A DNA stretch of 64,000 nt. Source: Phoronis australis. Taxonomy: Eukaryota; Phoronida; Phoronidae. Within the stretch, counting starts at the first letter, position 1, and each line of letters starts with the position of its first letter. Made by a program: the position numbers and the translations under genes. Location of the stretch: assembly GCA_002633005.1 (NCBI GenBank), contig NMRA01000235.1, positions 194,328 through 258,327 on the forward strand, written 5' to 3'. The notes beneath the pieces are model-generated. The model did no database searches. It had not been told where the DNA came from and saw only the letters and a list, made by a program, of their open reading frames with translations. Positions 17,801 to 29,191 of this stretch are shown here, one piece after another.

Positions 17801-19902
17801 CTTGAGATGACACTATTTCATACAAAAGTCGGTCTGAACGAGAGTCATTGTCTCTAGCGAACAGAACACCGGAGTTGATTTTTAATTTCGAATTAAAGAT
17901 CAATTTTAATGTTCGGTCTTTTGGAAGCACAAGTTCGGGTACGTCATTTATGTTCTTAACAAGTATATGCAAGGTGAAATTCCATCGTTTCATTTCAGGC
18001 AAAGCCTTTTTAACCCTATAAGGAACATCAATAATAATCTGAATGTCATCGTTTGGTTCATCTTCACCATTATGCTTGTAATACACTTTATCACTGTTCA
18101 AGTCCAAAAGGGTGAAATATTCTCTGTTCCGTCTTCTTCGTGTTCGCGACGAAACTTCGATTAAACCATAGTTTGGTTTTTTGATGACACGGAAAATAAT
18201 ACTGGACTCCCGGAGACCGAAGCGTTTATAATCAAAGGCAAGCTTGACGATTCCTGACGATATCAGAGCCTGCTGACCTTCATCTACTAGCAAGCTTCCC
18301 ACATGCACGGAATCTGAGCTGTCATCAGACTGACATGCCCCATTTGGGCAAACACAAGTGTACTGGTTGACACTGAACTCTCGACACTGCATAGGATCTT
18401 TACAAGGATTCAATGAACAGGGAAATGTAAACTGACAGTTTACATTGATTCCCCTACTTATTTGAGCATGAGGAAACCCCAACACTTTTCCTCCAATTTC
18501 AATGTTTTTCACACAGCCAATGACAGAGGTTGTAACAAGTTTAAAACGATCTGCTTGCTTCTGAGCTTGAGATGAAATCCCTCCAATATACAGATGTCGA
18601 GACAGTGCCAGTGCTGCCCCCATTTGAAATGTTACGGTACTAGCAATTTGAGACCCATCCAGGGCAAGCTTTAAAGATGTCCGGGAAAAGGTGACAAATG
18701 CACTATGCCAAGTGCCATCGTTGACAACCCTCGGTGACCGTATCGTATTACGGTCCACTATGTTATGTCCAATAGAGGCTAAAAGATGTCCTCCTTTGAT
18801 TTCTATGGCAATGAAAGCTGAGTCTCGACTTGCCCCTGAGTTAAACATGAGCACCGCATCCTCGGATCGTGTTCTTATGTTGCAACTAAATGTCACGGAA
18901 TCCCGAGAGACGACATGGGAGAAGGCAATAAAAGCCGACTGATTATACAATGTTATGGCGTCAGTAACACCAGCACCAAACTCCTCTCTGCAGTCCCATG
19001 TGACGTGTTCCACTTTGGAATCTGCGTTGGCTTTGGCAACATAGGCCAGGTCATGGGTATTGTAAATTACATTGCGCAAGCACCCTCGAAAACTGTGCAT
19101 TTCATGGGCAAACATTTTGGCAGGACGGCCGAGGTAGACGCCCCTGTTAACGTTGAGAGACCGCAGAGAGCCGGGTGTTTCACCACTGGTCAAGTGGTCA
19201 CTATCCACTGTCAGTACACACTTCTGGGCTCTACGTTCAAACTTCAAGCTGTGCCATTGGCCATCATCAAATCGAATATCTGAAAAACGTTTTTGTTTGT
19301 TTATTGCGACAGGAAGCACTAACGATATTCAAACAGACATTCATGTTACAAGCAAGATTTGAGAAATATTAAACCTAACTGTATTTAGCTTTAACTGAAG
19401 TCATAAGTGCAAATGATACTATACCACATGACAACTTGACGTCAGCCAAAGTTCATCACTGGACAGGCAAGATTTTCAATTTCAAACACTCGCACAGAAC
19501 AGCTTGTAGAAAATATCTGTATGTTTGACTCTCATCAGTTTTACATAAAAAATAGTTCTCAATTAATGCACTTTCATCATTTTTCAAAGGTTCAATACAA
19601 TTATTGTTAAACTGCTGAAACTGATCAATGAATGGCATAACCTCAGGACTGTTATTAACTCAATGTGTCAAGCAACTCACTAGGTGGCGACTTCAGAAGC
19701 ATCTCCCCTGACCCCAGCTGAACTCTGACCTGCACGACCCCATGTCGTAGTTCAATGACTAAATAGTCTGTAGCACCAGTTGAAGACATTATGACACCAG
19801 ATGGCCTCACAGTGTTGAACTGCAGTGACACAGCTGATGTAGAGACCGAGTGGTAGACCCTGGAAGAAGGCACCCATAGAAGACTGTCTCCATAGAAAGA
19901 CA
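9123..19902 (-). CDS. CSPG4: Chondroitin sulfate proteoglycan 4 / NG2-like transmembrane proteoglycan
   Basis: Type I membrane proteoglycan of the NG2/kon-tiki family, a cell-surface receptor for matrix and adhesion partners. Four long coding exons on the minus strand: 19681-19902, 17622-19279, 13443-16134, 9123-11851, all GT-AG and phase-compatible. Order: LamG1, LamG2, a six-Cys EGF-like stretch, 15 CSPG repeats (I count 2 in the second exon, about 8 in the third, 5 in the last), one hydrophobic span, a cytoplasmic tail of about 135 residues and a C-terminal QYWV, identical to the PDZ-binding end of vertebrate NG2; STPALK before it matches the human tail closely. The first listed exon starts in phase 1, so a signal-peptide exon lies upstream (candidate at 23875-23947). 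With that exon the protein is about 2383 residues once a false 74-codon duplication is removed; human CSPG4 has 2322. Confidence 0.93.
9342..9784 (-). repeat. Direct 221-bp duplication around a single N (assembly seam)
   Basis: 9342-9562 and 9564-9784 are nearly identical (I see c/t differences in acgcgacacg versus acgtgacacg and agactg versus agattg). They abut at an isolated N and lie in the CSPG4-like coding exon. Allelic contig ends joined without merging explain this best. Confidence 0.85.
11852..13442 (-). other. Intron of the CSPG4-like gene with a 30-bp minisatellite
   Basis: Intron bounded by gtaagt at 13437-13442 and tttcag at 11852-11857. Apart from the minisatellite at 11911-12036, I see no coding or structured content. 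Confidence 0.7.
11911..12036. repeat. 30-bp minisatellite, about 4 copies
   Basis: Units of ggacaggtaatgctacgata plus tctagaaggt; the last unit has diverged (aatgctaggatgtctag). Intronic in the CSPG4-like gene. Confidence 0.9.
13443..16134 (-). CDS. CSPG4: CSPG4-like exon: CSPG repeats 3 to 10
   Basis: A 2.7-kb exon, phase 0 in and phase 1 out. Each repeat shows the CSPG signature: EGQ or EGK start, xPxxGxL, sFTQxDI or equivalent, then YxHD/HT. Good examples are VKEGQRLITSEDLLYSDADT, FTQADLDLNSLDYVHTD and YYTHDGSETTKDLF, each aligning with a vertebrate NG2 repeat. Acceptor gatcctttccag; donor gtaagt. Confidence 0.92.
16135..17621 (-). other. Intron of the CSPG4-like gene hosting a 24-bp satellite
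   Basis: Intron between the exons carrying CSPG repeats 2 and 3. Nearly half of it is the 24-bp array at 16538-17183. The remainder is AT-rich without recognisable content. Confidence 0.7.
16538..17183. repeat. 24-bp satellite array, about 27 near-identical copies
   Basis: Tandem units of agtacacgtctgaaagtgtc plus acgt over about 646 bp with no visible change between units. The period is a multiple of three, so both strands stay open (STRLKVSR on +, VTLSDVYY on -), which is not evidence of coding. An isolated N at 17184 ends the array, so its true length is unknown. Confidence 0.97.
17622..19279 (-). CDS. CSPG4: CSPG4-like exon: rest of LamG1, LamG2, EGF-like module, CSPG repeats 1-2
   Basis: Starts (N)IRFDDGQWHSLKFE, the typical second half of a LamG domain, with the closing Cys pair FRGCLRN and TWDC. 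LamG2 follows with DGTWHSAFVTF and VIGCVKNI. Then comes the compact Cys-rich stretch at 18333-18419 and the first two CSPG repeats (VDEGQQALI, YYKHNGEDEPNDD; ISFIHTGG). A basic run RTRRRRNR interrupts repeat 1 and could be a dibasic protease site. Donor gtaagt. Confidence 0.92.
18333..18419 (-). other. Six-cysteine EGF-like module in the CSPG4-like protein
   Basis: Between LamG2 and the first CSPG repeat, spacing C-x4-C-x5-C-x10-C-x1-C-x4-C (CSLNPCKD, QCREF, YTCVCPNGAC). The C-x1-C pair and order match EGF, but the last loop is shorter than usual. Human CSPG4 has an acidic linker here. Confidence 0.55.
19681..19902 (-). CDS. CSPG4: CSPG4-like exon: start of LamG1
   Basis: Reads SFYGDSLLWVPSSRVYHSVS at its start, corresponding to ASFFGENHLEVP just after the human signal peptide. 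Acceptor ttggtttcag precedes it and the donor is gtgagt (forward 19675-19680). It begins with two bases of a split codon and ends one base into the next. Confidence 0.9.
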
Positions 19903-20351
19903 CTGAAACCAAAACAAACATTGCTGGTCAAAAGTTAACTCTGACTCTTGAATTGCACCCTTATGTTGAAAGCTATAACAAGGACTTTAACATTTTCCTC
20001 TCAAGGAGCATTAATGGCGTCCAAATTGCACTGCAATTTGCAGTAGCAAACATTTTTGATTCTGGTCAGCACACCACCTGTGGTCTCATCGCGCGACCAA
20101 TGAGTATAAATCTGAAAAGGTCTCTGCCCCAATCAGGACTCACACCCGATAACGTCTACAAAGCATGCAGACACTCTAGTCCACTGGGTCATTACGACCA
20201 CCAGTCAAATACAGAAATACAAAGACTTACTGAATAGTAGGGGACATCTCAGCCTCTAACTCCATAGTGTATATAAATAAAATTCTTAAACCAGAGTTTG
20301 GGGGCAAGATGCCCACTACTAAGCCTGTTTGGATTTCTGTACTATGCCAGT

Positions 20352-20418
20352 GGTCCCTATGGCTCAGAGGACTAAAGCGCCTGCACGGTTAGCAGATGGT
20401 CCCGGGTTTGAGACCAGT
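20352..20418 (+). repeat. tRNA-derived SINE head
   Basis: An A-box-like tatggctcagagg and a B-box-like gggtttgagacc are spaced as in a tRNA gene, but the T stem and acceptor stem do not pair. It is therefore a tRNA-derived SINE or pseudo-tRNA rather than a functional tRNA. Confidence 0.5.
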
Positions 20419-20723
20419 GTTTGGGGCAAAAATCTTTTCAGCCATACACGTATTCATTGGTCACATGATCCGCCATAAGTGGTATGCTGACCAGACTTGT
20501 AAATGATTTGTGATAATTGCAGTATGGTGAGAAAATTGAGGCAAATGTCAAAGGCAACTTCAAATTTACGAGTGGTGAAATTCTTTCTTCGGCTTCTTTC
20601 CACTTCGCACTCAAAGTCGAGTATTCTGAAGAGGTTCTCATTCATTCCCTTGTACACATTCATTCCCTTGCATGAGGTCAGAGGAGCAGGAGACACTTAT
20701 GCGCAATGCTCAACTGTCTGCCA

Positions 20724-20800
20724 GTGAAGCCAGGATTCAAACCAGGGTCTCCCAAACAGCAGTCCAGAGCTCAAACCTCTAAGCCACACCGTCTCCGCAG
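20724..20800 (-). repeat. tRNA-derived SINE head, opposite orientation
   Basis: On the minus strand, gtggcttagaggttt (A-box-like) is followed by ctggtttgaatcctgg, a good B box. It lies 300 bp from the head at 20352 in inverted orientation. Stems are incomplete, so a working tRNA is unlikely. Confidence 0.5.
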
Positions 20801-22279
20801 TATCAATTATTGTCTGTTTTAGTACACTGTCACAAAAAATCATCAGAATTTCTACATTCAAATTAAAAGCCACAACTAGAAAGCTGTTGAGTTCCTCCTG
20901 ATTTTGTGTCCATTTGCCCCGTGTGATGTCTCACTTTTTCATTTAAATTGTACATTCAATGTTGCCATCAGCATACTGTAATGAGCAAGTATAGTAAGCT
21001 GTGCATGATAAGTGATAGTGCACACATAACCTGCTTGGTCAATATACAAGGAGGATGTCATATCTGGTGTTAGCTAATAAGTGGACAAAAATATCACTAA
21101 TTGGGTATTTAATGAAGGCTAACGACACCTTGGATTTTGACAAGCTAAAAAGAAGAGTCACACGTACAGATATTCATCCAAGGCTTCTAAAACTTGACAT
21201 CCATAACAGGTCAAGCTGTCCATGATTTATGAGGCGTGACTGAGTTTTCTTAAGCCCAAGTCAAGTTCCTGTAGTGTGGTAGGTCAGTGTGTGTGCAGAA
21301 TGAAGTTAACCTGACATCACATCCTAACTTTATATTCTGGACTGACTAGTGAACCCCAAAGGGAATTCTGAATTTGAATTGGGGTGTTCATATTGACATC
21401 CAGTGAATGAAGGAGTCTATAGAAGTCCTATACCACTAAATCATTATGTGTGGTTTAGCCTGTTAACTAACCTTCACTGTCTAATATTGACTGAGGTCAA
21501 AATGTTTTGTTTGCTGAAGTTTTGGACTTCATTCTAGGATTTTTAGGAACACATTATCAAAGGAAAAACGACAATTTCACAACAGTGAAGGTAACAATTG
21601 AGCAAAATTTTAAGGCATGAGCGAAGATTTTCAATCATCAACAATACCAAAAATATGTAGGAAATGGGGAGTTAAAAGTTATTTCAATGAAATAATTTGA
21701 GAGGACATCAGCAGGTTGACAACCACAACATGCGATAGAATCCCGCCAATTTCAAACGAAAACAAAGACCAAAATCAACTCTTTTTCATTATTAAAGGGT
21801 TCTGACATCGTTGAATGGCCACAATTTTTCAAAAATACTATCGGTGATAGAGCTATCATATAGACCTCAATCGTAGAACAGTTTAAGCTTGACATCTTTT
21901 ATGGATGAAATGAGAAAAATCCACTTTTCTGTCATTGGTGAGATTTTAAAATAAAACTGTTTCCTCTTAAATATTTAAAAGGCACTGCATGTCATCCAAA
22001 TGATAGGTTTTACTATGTTCACATGAGAGGTCCAAACACAAGCAAACTCAATGATTAAAAAATCAGCTACATGGCCTGTTCGAAAAGGGATATTTTTACC
22101 AGCCTTTTAATTAAGTTTGTTTCTCTTTGCCACCTTTTAGTTAGATTCTTTGCCACCTGAGTCGCTGCTAAAGCACAATTGAGGCTCAATTTCATCCATA
22201 ATCTGACCTTATGTGACCTTATGTGACCTCATTCAAGGTTGCGGATTTAACCAAATATCTAAATGCAAGTATAGACATC

Positions 22280-22445
22280 AACTCCGGTAAAAGTATTTTT
22301 CCGAAAGTAGAAAACCTGTAGAGTTAACTTTTGGCATTTTACCAATTTGTCATTAATTGGGTCATGGGACCACGTCTTTTTAGTAAATTTTAGAAAATGA
22401 GAAATGTACAATGATAACAAAACAACGGTATCAATAACATGATCA
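22280..22445. repeat. Interspersed repeat, copy 1
   Basis: Shares blocks in the same order and orientation with 48150-48315: ttttccgaaa, attaattgggtca, catgtc/acgtct, aaattt, and acaaaacaa followed by aataac. Two diverged copies in one window indicate a dispersed family of unknown type. Confidence 0.5.
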
Positions 22446-23316
22446 CATTTCATATGCTACAGATACTCAAGGGGAGGTAGACGCTAAATGGAAGATCTCA
22501 AAATGGCTGCTACAATTTTCTCTAACACATCATTTCATTTTAGTTAGATTCCCTCATGATAATCATAAGGTCACATATTTACCCAGCCTCTAAAATAATG
22601 CAAAAGTGTGCCTTCTAAAAAAGTGTTTAGTAGAATAGTGTGTGAAGCACGCTTGATGAAAATTTCCTAAAGATCCAAACAACTACATAATGTGGTGAAG
22701 TTGGACAAATTTTGACATTTTTCAAGGGTTTTACATAGACTGAATGGGGCGATACAAAAATTTCTCACCCTATCGCAAAGGTGTGTCCGCTGAAGTAAAT
22801 GGTCTGGCTACCAAAGATGCTAGCAACAGTTTTAAGGTAACTCGCATCAGCAGCTGGGCCACCGAAGTGACACTTGTAATGGTTTACAGCACTGGTGTTT
22901 GTGCTACTACTGAAAATGCTACCAAACAATGCTAGGTTTAAGCCAGTTGTACATAAGTATGGATGGTGTATACAAAACACAAGTGGCCCTATGGCACCAG
23001 CTGGGAATGATCAGAATACACAGCCACAAGAAAATGAAGCATAGCAACAGTGACATACGATACATCAAACGTTGGAAATTCAATCAAAGTGAAAAATCTG
23101 CATTGATTTAAGGAAATGAGTGATGAACAGGGCAAACAAAGGATGACTTAAGATTATTTTTCCAGGTGTTGTTTAGAAAGAAAGAACGTGCCTTAAAGCA
23201 GAATATTTGGACAATAACTGCATTTAACTCAATGAACCATAAAGCCCTAAAGCTGTGTCATTTCCACCATAGATTTGTTAGCCATGTGTTAAGATGGTGC
23301 ATTTTCATGCTGTTTT

Positions 23317-23397
23317 CACTGGGCTGTGACTTCACTAGGCTGTGACTTCACTAGGCTGTGACTTCACTAGGCTGTGACTTCACTAGGCCGTGTTAAT
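23317..23397. repeat. 16-bp minisatellite, about 5 copies
   Basis: Repeats of ggctgtgacttcacta in perfect or near-perfect tandem. Confidence 0.85.
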
Positions 23398-23874
23398 GTG
23401 TTTTCACTAGGTTGTGCGTTCTTAAGGCTCCAACTCTGATTCTCCCATAGTTATTTCCATACAAAAATGAAACACAGAGGCAACAAACCTACAGAATAAG
23501 CTCACACTATGAGTCACAAAATGAGTTCTTATTGAATTATGAAGTTCAGCAGTTTTCAATTCAATGATATTTGCCTAATATTTTAACAAGAGTTTTCTAT
23601 GCAGAAAATCCATGACTAATCTTTTCCAGGTTGGTTGTGTATGTTCAGACCATTTTAAAGAGATTTCACTATGATTCCACATTCCCATTCCCTTGGTTAG
23701 GTTTGAATTACTTTGCTTTATGAAGTTTTTCACTTACAACTGAATGCCTCACTCCTGAACCTCACTTGATGTTTTGTAATCATACATGGTACACTAAGAA
23801 AGGGTTGAAAATTGTAATCTGGATGGCTATTGAGATGTGTGATAAATAAAATTTCAGCTGTGTACCAAAACTAC

Positions 23875-23947
23875 CAGGGGGGAAGTTGTTGCCCTGTGCG
23901 TGACAATGAACACCTACTGCGAAGACGGTAAGAAAAACAAAACCCAT
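23875..23947 (-). CDS. Candidate signal-peptide exon of the CSPG4-like gene
   Basis: ATG at 23947 opens MGFVFLTVFAVGVHCHAQG, a good signal peptide with a likely cleavage after HCHA. A GT donor follows after NNFPP with one codon base left over, exactly the phase needed to join the LamG1 exon at 19902 (forming a Val before SFYGDS). The donor (ctg|gtagtt) is not strong, and an alternative gtgttc donor a few codons earlier has the same phase. It lies 4 kb upstream on the right strand. This is inference; no better signal exon was seen. Confidence 0.33.
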
Positions 23948-26072
23948 CTGTGTGTAACAGCAGCTGATAATTACTTCCGCCCTTCTCCACTTTTGCAGCC
24001 ACACAGCCATTACGAAGCAGAACAAGCTACCCTAGAACACCCCACCTCAATAATGTGGAGTTGTCACAAGATGGGGTTAGTGGTGCTAGTGGGTAAGTCT
24101 GTGTGTGGACGGCATTATATTGTGCTATATGGGTGAAGAGTTACCATGGTAACCTTAAGTCTAGCACGATCAATTAATTCACACCAGGTACTTTGAATAA
24201 TCTTGCTCAATTAGTCTTGCCAGTAAAATATTCATAGATCTATTAATGGAAATTAAAATCGATGTTTGGTCTCAATTCCAAAATGGTACACCTCTCCCTT
24301 TACCAGCGTTATTTGAATTACAGTAGTAACAGCAATGGAATCCTACCACCAGAAGGAAGATTTACAAGACTTGTTTTGTGAAAATAAACAACCTACCTTA
24401 ATTTGATTTTCGTATATATATAGACGGCTCAACAGTGAGAAAAGCAGCTTTTAAGTTTCATAACTGCTGAGGATTTCAATATCCCTTAATTAAAATTCCA
24501 AACAGACTACATTAGGAAAAAGCCCACAATAGGAAAATGCCCACAATAGGAGGGCCCACAATTATTTTTGTCTAAGGTCAAGCCAATGGTGACTTCAAAA
24601 TGGAATTAATCAAGAGTAGAACATTCTAGAAACAAAAGGAGTACCTTCCATAAACAAGAAGTAAAGCTGTGTGTAACTGTCATGAACGCCAGTCTGCTTA
24701 TTCAATTCTTGAACACTTAAAGAGGCAATAAAACTTGCAAGAAACCAAACTTTTGTTTCAGACCATTTCCAGCAGCTCTACAACTGCAGATGTCAACCTT
24801 ACAATGCAGGTCATGATGTATTCTCTAGTGTACATCAAGATGAAAAGGACTGCCGAGTGGATATTAAGGTTCTGTGAGCTTACATACGTGTCAGGAACTT
24901 TGAATAAAATTGGCCAATGAAGTTTGCATATGAGAGCATAGCTCATACATTGATTATTCCAGCCAGTAAGGATTTTTCGAGCTTGATGAAACAGTGTCAC
25001 ACAAAATGTGAACAAAATCTAAAACGCCCTTCTTGAGGTATCTCATGCGAACAGTATTTTCCCAAATAAAAACCAGATGTTCTCGTGGCTTTTTGCAAGT
25101 GAAGTACAAATTACCTGTGAATAAAAATACATGTGTGCCAATAGTCAGCCTTCACCTCTGGTGTATTTTATGATAAAGTGGGCAACTCAAATACCTACAG
25201 TATACCCCTGCAACAATTTTCACACAAAAAACACCATAAGCAACTATATGATTTTGGCTTAACACATCAAATGACACACCAATTACTAAGAATCAAAACC
25301 TGAGTGAGACAGTGGTGGGGCCTAGTGTACAGTCACCTGTACATCTTCTATCTTCCCAAGGTGACGAATCCCAATCCATATCACATTCCTAATAGTTAAA
25401 CTCTAATCATATAATTGATAATGGCAATTAATGCTCTCATGACATTCCAAATGGGAACTAATGCATCTTGATTGATGTAAGCTGACAAAGTGTGGGTTCC
25501 TTGATTGATAACAGATAGAGCTGCATGCAAGCAGGTTTATAGAAGCCACAACAACTCCTACAGTGAAAACACCCAAGAACACAACGGAAGTAAATGTCGC
25601 CCCTTCACATCTCTCTCCCAATTGGACGGGTAATAGAATTTTCATTCCACCTCAGGCAAGAAGTACATGACCATATGTAATTGTAAGTCAATAAATATAT
25701 ATATGCCAGACAGTCATCTGCAATGCTGGAACAGGAGGACATTACTGGCATAAAATTCCCAAACAAAGGTGCGGACTCACTCAGTTAGGGCCATGTGTAA
25801 AATATATTGACTGGAATCAGGCCGGACTGTGCTATCGATGAAAATCAATTCTCAACCTCATCAGTAAATACGACAACATATGGACTTCTCAATTTCAAAT
25901 ATCTCGCTCTTAAATTAGGGAACTCTCTAAAAGGATGCGATGCGGCATTAAAAGTGTAACCTTGTCATCCTCCAAGAGTCATATCAGAAAACTAAACCCC
26001 CCACGACACTCTGCTGTAACTATGTGTATACGTTCATAAAGTTAGTCTTTGTAAACTTCATGTCAGAGTGTG

Positions 26073-26224
26073 GTGTCGATTCTGGGGTGTTGTGTCGATT
26101 TTGGGGTGTTGTGTCGATTCTGGGGTGTTGTGTCGATTCTGGGGTGTTGTGTCGATTCCGGGGTGTTGTGTCGATTCTGGGGTGTTGTGTCGATTCTGGG
26201 GTGTTGTGTCGATTCTGGGGTGTT
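26073..26224. repeat. 19-bp minisatellite, 8 copies
   Basis: Units of gtgtcgattctggggtgtt with single substitutions (ttttgg, ttccgg). All frames stay open because the unit lacks stops, which explains several spurious overlapping frames. Confidence 0.9.
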
Positions 26225-26520
26225 GTGATGATTGTAGAGGATGTTGTAGAGAGTTTTAGAGTGTTGTAGTCAATAAGAGGGTGTTGTGATCTTTGTACGC
26301 TTTCCACACAGGTTCAATGGGCAGCTGAATAAAATGAGCACTGCAAGTTAAGAATTCTGCATCAAATTCACATTCCGTCTGTCTGACTATCCAACTAGTT
26401 TCACTAGGAATTCAACTACAAGCATGTGTGGCAGTGGATCCAATGTCACAGCTAAGATCCAAGCTTTATTTGGCTTTGTAAGAGTAAACAACCCAACTCA
26501 AGTGAGAAAGACTTTATAGG

Positions 26521-26676
26521 ACATGGGCGGCACACCATAGGGGGCTGGGGGGCTTAATAGCTCCCCCCCCACTTTTTTCAGTGCTACACCACACATGGCC
26601 TATAGGCGGTGCACCACAGGAGGGCTGACGGGGCTTTAGCCCCCCCCCACTTTTTTCAGTGCTGCGCCGCCCATGT
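26521..26676. mobile_element. Small MITE-like element with 11-bp terminal inverted repeats
   Basis: Ends are acatgggcggc and gccgcccatgt, flanked on both sides by agg (possible 3-bp target duplication). Inside, a unit containing a C-run then acttttttcagtgct occurs twice. 156 bp, non-coding. Confidence 0.55.
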
Positions 26677-28746
26677 AGGAAGGTTTGTATTAGTAGAGTG
26701 AAACAACTACACACTTTGGCCATTGCCACGACCAAGTGACACACCAAGGTCAACACTAGTTAAACCCTCCATACACCACCACCTTCACCTGCGCCCGTCC
26801 ACACCAGATACACACCTTAAATAACACTTTAACATAGACTCTCACTTCAGTGGCTTCACATAGCAGGTCCGCAGAAACATTATTAGGGATGAGAGCGGGG
26901 GAAGGCGGAGGAGGTTAACACAAATGCATTCAACTTCACCAAATTTTAGTAGATCTCGCTGTTTGAGGTACGTGAGAGAGGGAGCACACTGTGAAGGCAG
27001 CCACCACAAACTTGAGCATGGAAAAAATTCTTCAGTTTGGGACACAATAAACATTGTGTCTACCATATGTGTCAGCCATATGGTAGACAGGCAAAATTTT
27101 ATTTTGGAATTTAATTGGTGAATGAATATACATTTCTATGCCGAACTTGGCAACCTGTGCTTTCATTTGGTGATCTGGGACAGTTTTGGCCACCTCAGAT
27201 TTCATTTGGCGACCTGAAGTTGCCAATTTTCCTTGGCAGACTGCGACTTTTACCAAGTGGCCAAATGCAACTTAAGCTAAAGGTTGAGCTCTGTAGTATG
27301 TGGAGTGTAAATAAGAAGGACACATAATAATATTAAAGGTCACCCCCTCCCCCCAGGGTTTGTTGGAAAAATCATACTTATGGCCACTCTCCTGTCTGGC
27401 TTCCACAGTTCTAGTCATGTCGGTTAATATATTGTGTGTTTGAAAAACAACCACAGCAAGACCATCCAACCACTGAGAAACTACAATTTACATTCCTTCT
27501 TTGTAACCAGAATAAAAAGGTTCTATTTTTATGCTAGCTTAACACCACGTTGCCCAAGGTTTCTACTAGCAATTCATAACAAGCACTGTAAACTTCATTA
27601 TCAGAGGCTCATGGGTAATTAGCAGATTTTTTGTTGCTCTCTTTGCAGTTGATGACTTAATTATTGAGAGCGTCTCTGGAGAATTGGAGCAGCGCTAACA
27701 TTTACCATCAAACGGGAAACTGTAGTCATAGAAATAACTTGCAAACACAGGGTGTAGTAATGAGTCTACACCCACACCTCCTAATTCCAACCACTATCCT
27801 CTAAACCCAGTCGATTGTCATAAGCTAGCAGATATCAAACTAGCTGTAAAAATTCCCAAACCCTCACAGGTCTCTAAGCTCAACACACTTGGAAAATGCT
27901 CCATAAACTACTACTCCAACACGGGGACAAGTTCCAGTCCCTGAGTTGACTTCCTGTGTGGGACTGGAGTTTGATTCCATTTACTGGAGACTATGGGGTA
28001 TTTTCATATCACTGGACAGTTTAGCAGCTACGGGTAAATGGATCATGGATGGAATCCTAAAGTAAGGCCATGGAATTGTTTCCACTCCCTGAAACGGAAC
28101 CTGGCAAAACGTACTCGGAGCATGGGGTGGTATCATGCAATGGAACTGCTCTAAGAAAAAACTTGCACAACCCAAATCTCACCACTGTTATTACATAACT
28201 TGAACATCGTGTTTTCTTCCCTATTCCGCTTACAATAAGTGAAACTCTCTCTTGTAAAATTTTTCCACAAATAGTTAGACAATGATGGCTGTCAACATGC
28301 AATGAGACATCGTCAAAGAGCTTTTGGTAATTTTTTGTTACTTGAAAAGTGACCAGCCATTGAAAATAAAACAAGAGCAACGCAGAGCGTTGAAATGCGC
28401 CCACAATTGCACCGCATACGGTATCCTTCTAGGGTTGTTTATTGGTACCATAAAGTGGCCAGTAGATGGCATATATGTAGTATGTTGTACTTAGCAAAAT
28501 GGAAAGGCATGGTCATTGTCTCCTCAATAGGCAAGGGGCAAAATGTGAGTAATCTTCATAATACAAGCACATCCTATACACCAGTTGCTTAAGCACCACA
28601 GAAACATAGAATTAAAAACAAATTTACCAACATACGAGATTAGCACAGCATTAGAATGCCAGAAACAAATTTCTACTTGGAACTTTTCCTTCATAGTCAC
28701 GATGTAACACAAAGTATACACCTGAAGACCTATGAAAATACAGAGG

Positions 28747-29064
28747 TCAATGTATAATACTAAAATTGCCACTAGAGGCAAATACTAAAATTGCCACTAG
28801 AGGCATACGGGTAGTCAGAATCATCCTAAAGACGTCATCGTCCGTTGTTAACATCACATAAATACACTTGCTAAATTTAGTAAAGATCCTGTAAATGGTT
28901 TGGGAGATACAGCCATGGCCGCAAAAAAAAACAAAACTACCACTAGGAGGCGCCACAGTAGTCCAAATAGTCTGAAAATCATTGTCAGCTGTCTTCCTTA
29001 TAGTAAGCACATACACGGCAATTTTCACAATCATCCTTTGAGCGGTTTGGTTGGTAGAGATAAA
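28747..29064. repeat. Degenerate direct repeat of about 150 bp
   Basis: Two halves follow the same pattern: a (t/c)accactag-aggc block, then a stretch ending in atggtttgggagata in the first half and gcggtttggttggtagaga in the second. The first block itself occurs twice in tandem (aaattgccactagaggca). Probably an old interspersed repeat; not coding. Confidence 0.4.
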
Positions 29065-29065
29065 N

Positions 29066-29191
29066 GTTTACCCCAGAGTCTCCAACAAAGCGTGCACTGT
29101 TTACCCCAGAGTCTCCAACAAAGCGTGCACCGTTTACCCCAGAGTCTCCAACAAAGCGTGCACCATTTACCCCCAGAGTCTCCTACAAAGA
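29066..29191. repeat. 33-bp minisatellite, about 3.8 copies, next to an N
   Basis: Units beginning gtttaccccagagtctccaa start at 29066, 29099 and 29132, with a partial unit at 29165. The isolated N at 29065 marks an assembly seam at the array edge. Confidence 0.9.

Noticed and set aside
20352-20418. Functional tRNA gene
   Set aside because: A and B boxes are present but T and acceptor stems do not pair.
26020-26307. Repeat-rich frames (Cys/Gly-rich on +, His/Thr/Pro-rich on -)
   Set aside because: Artefact of the 19-bp minisatellite.
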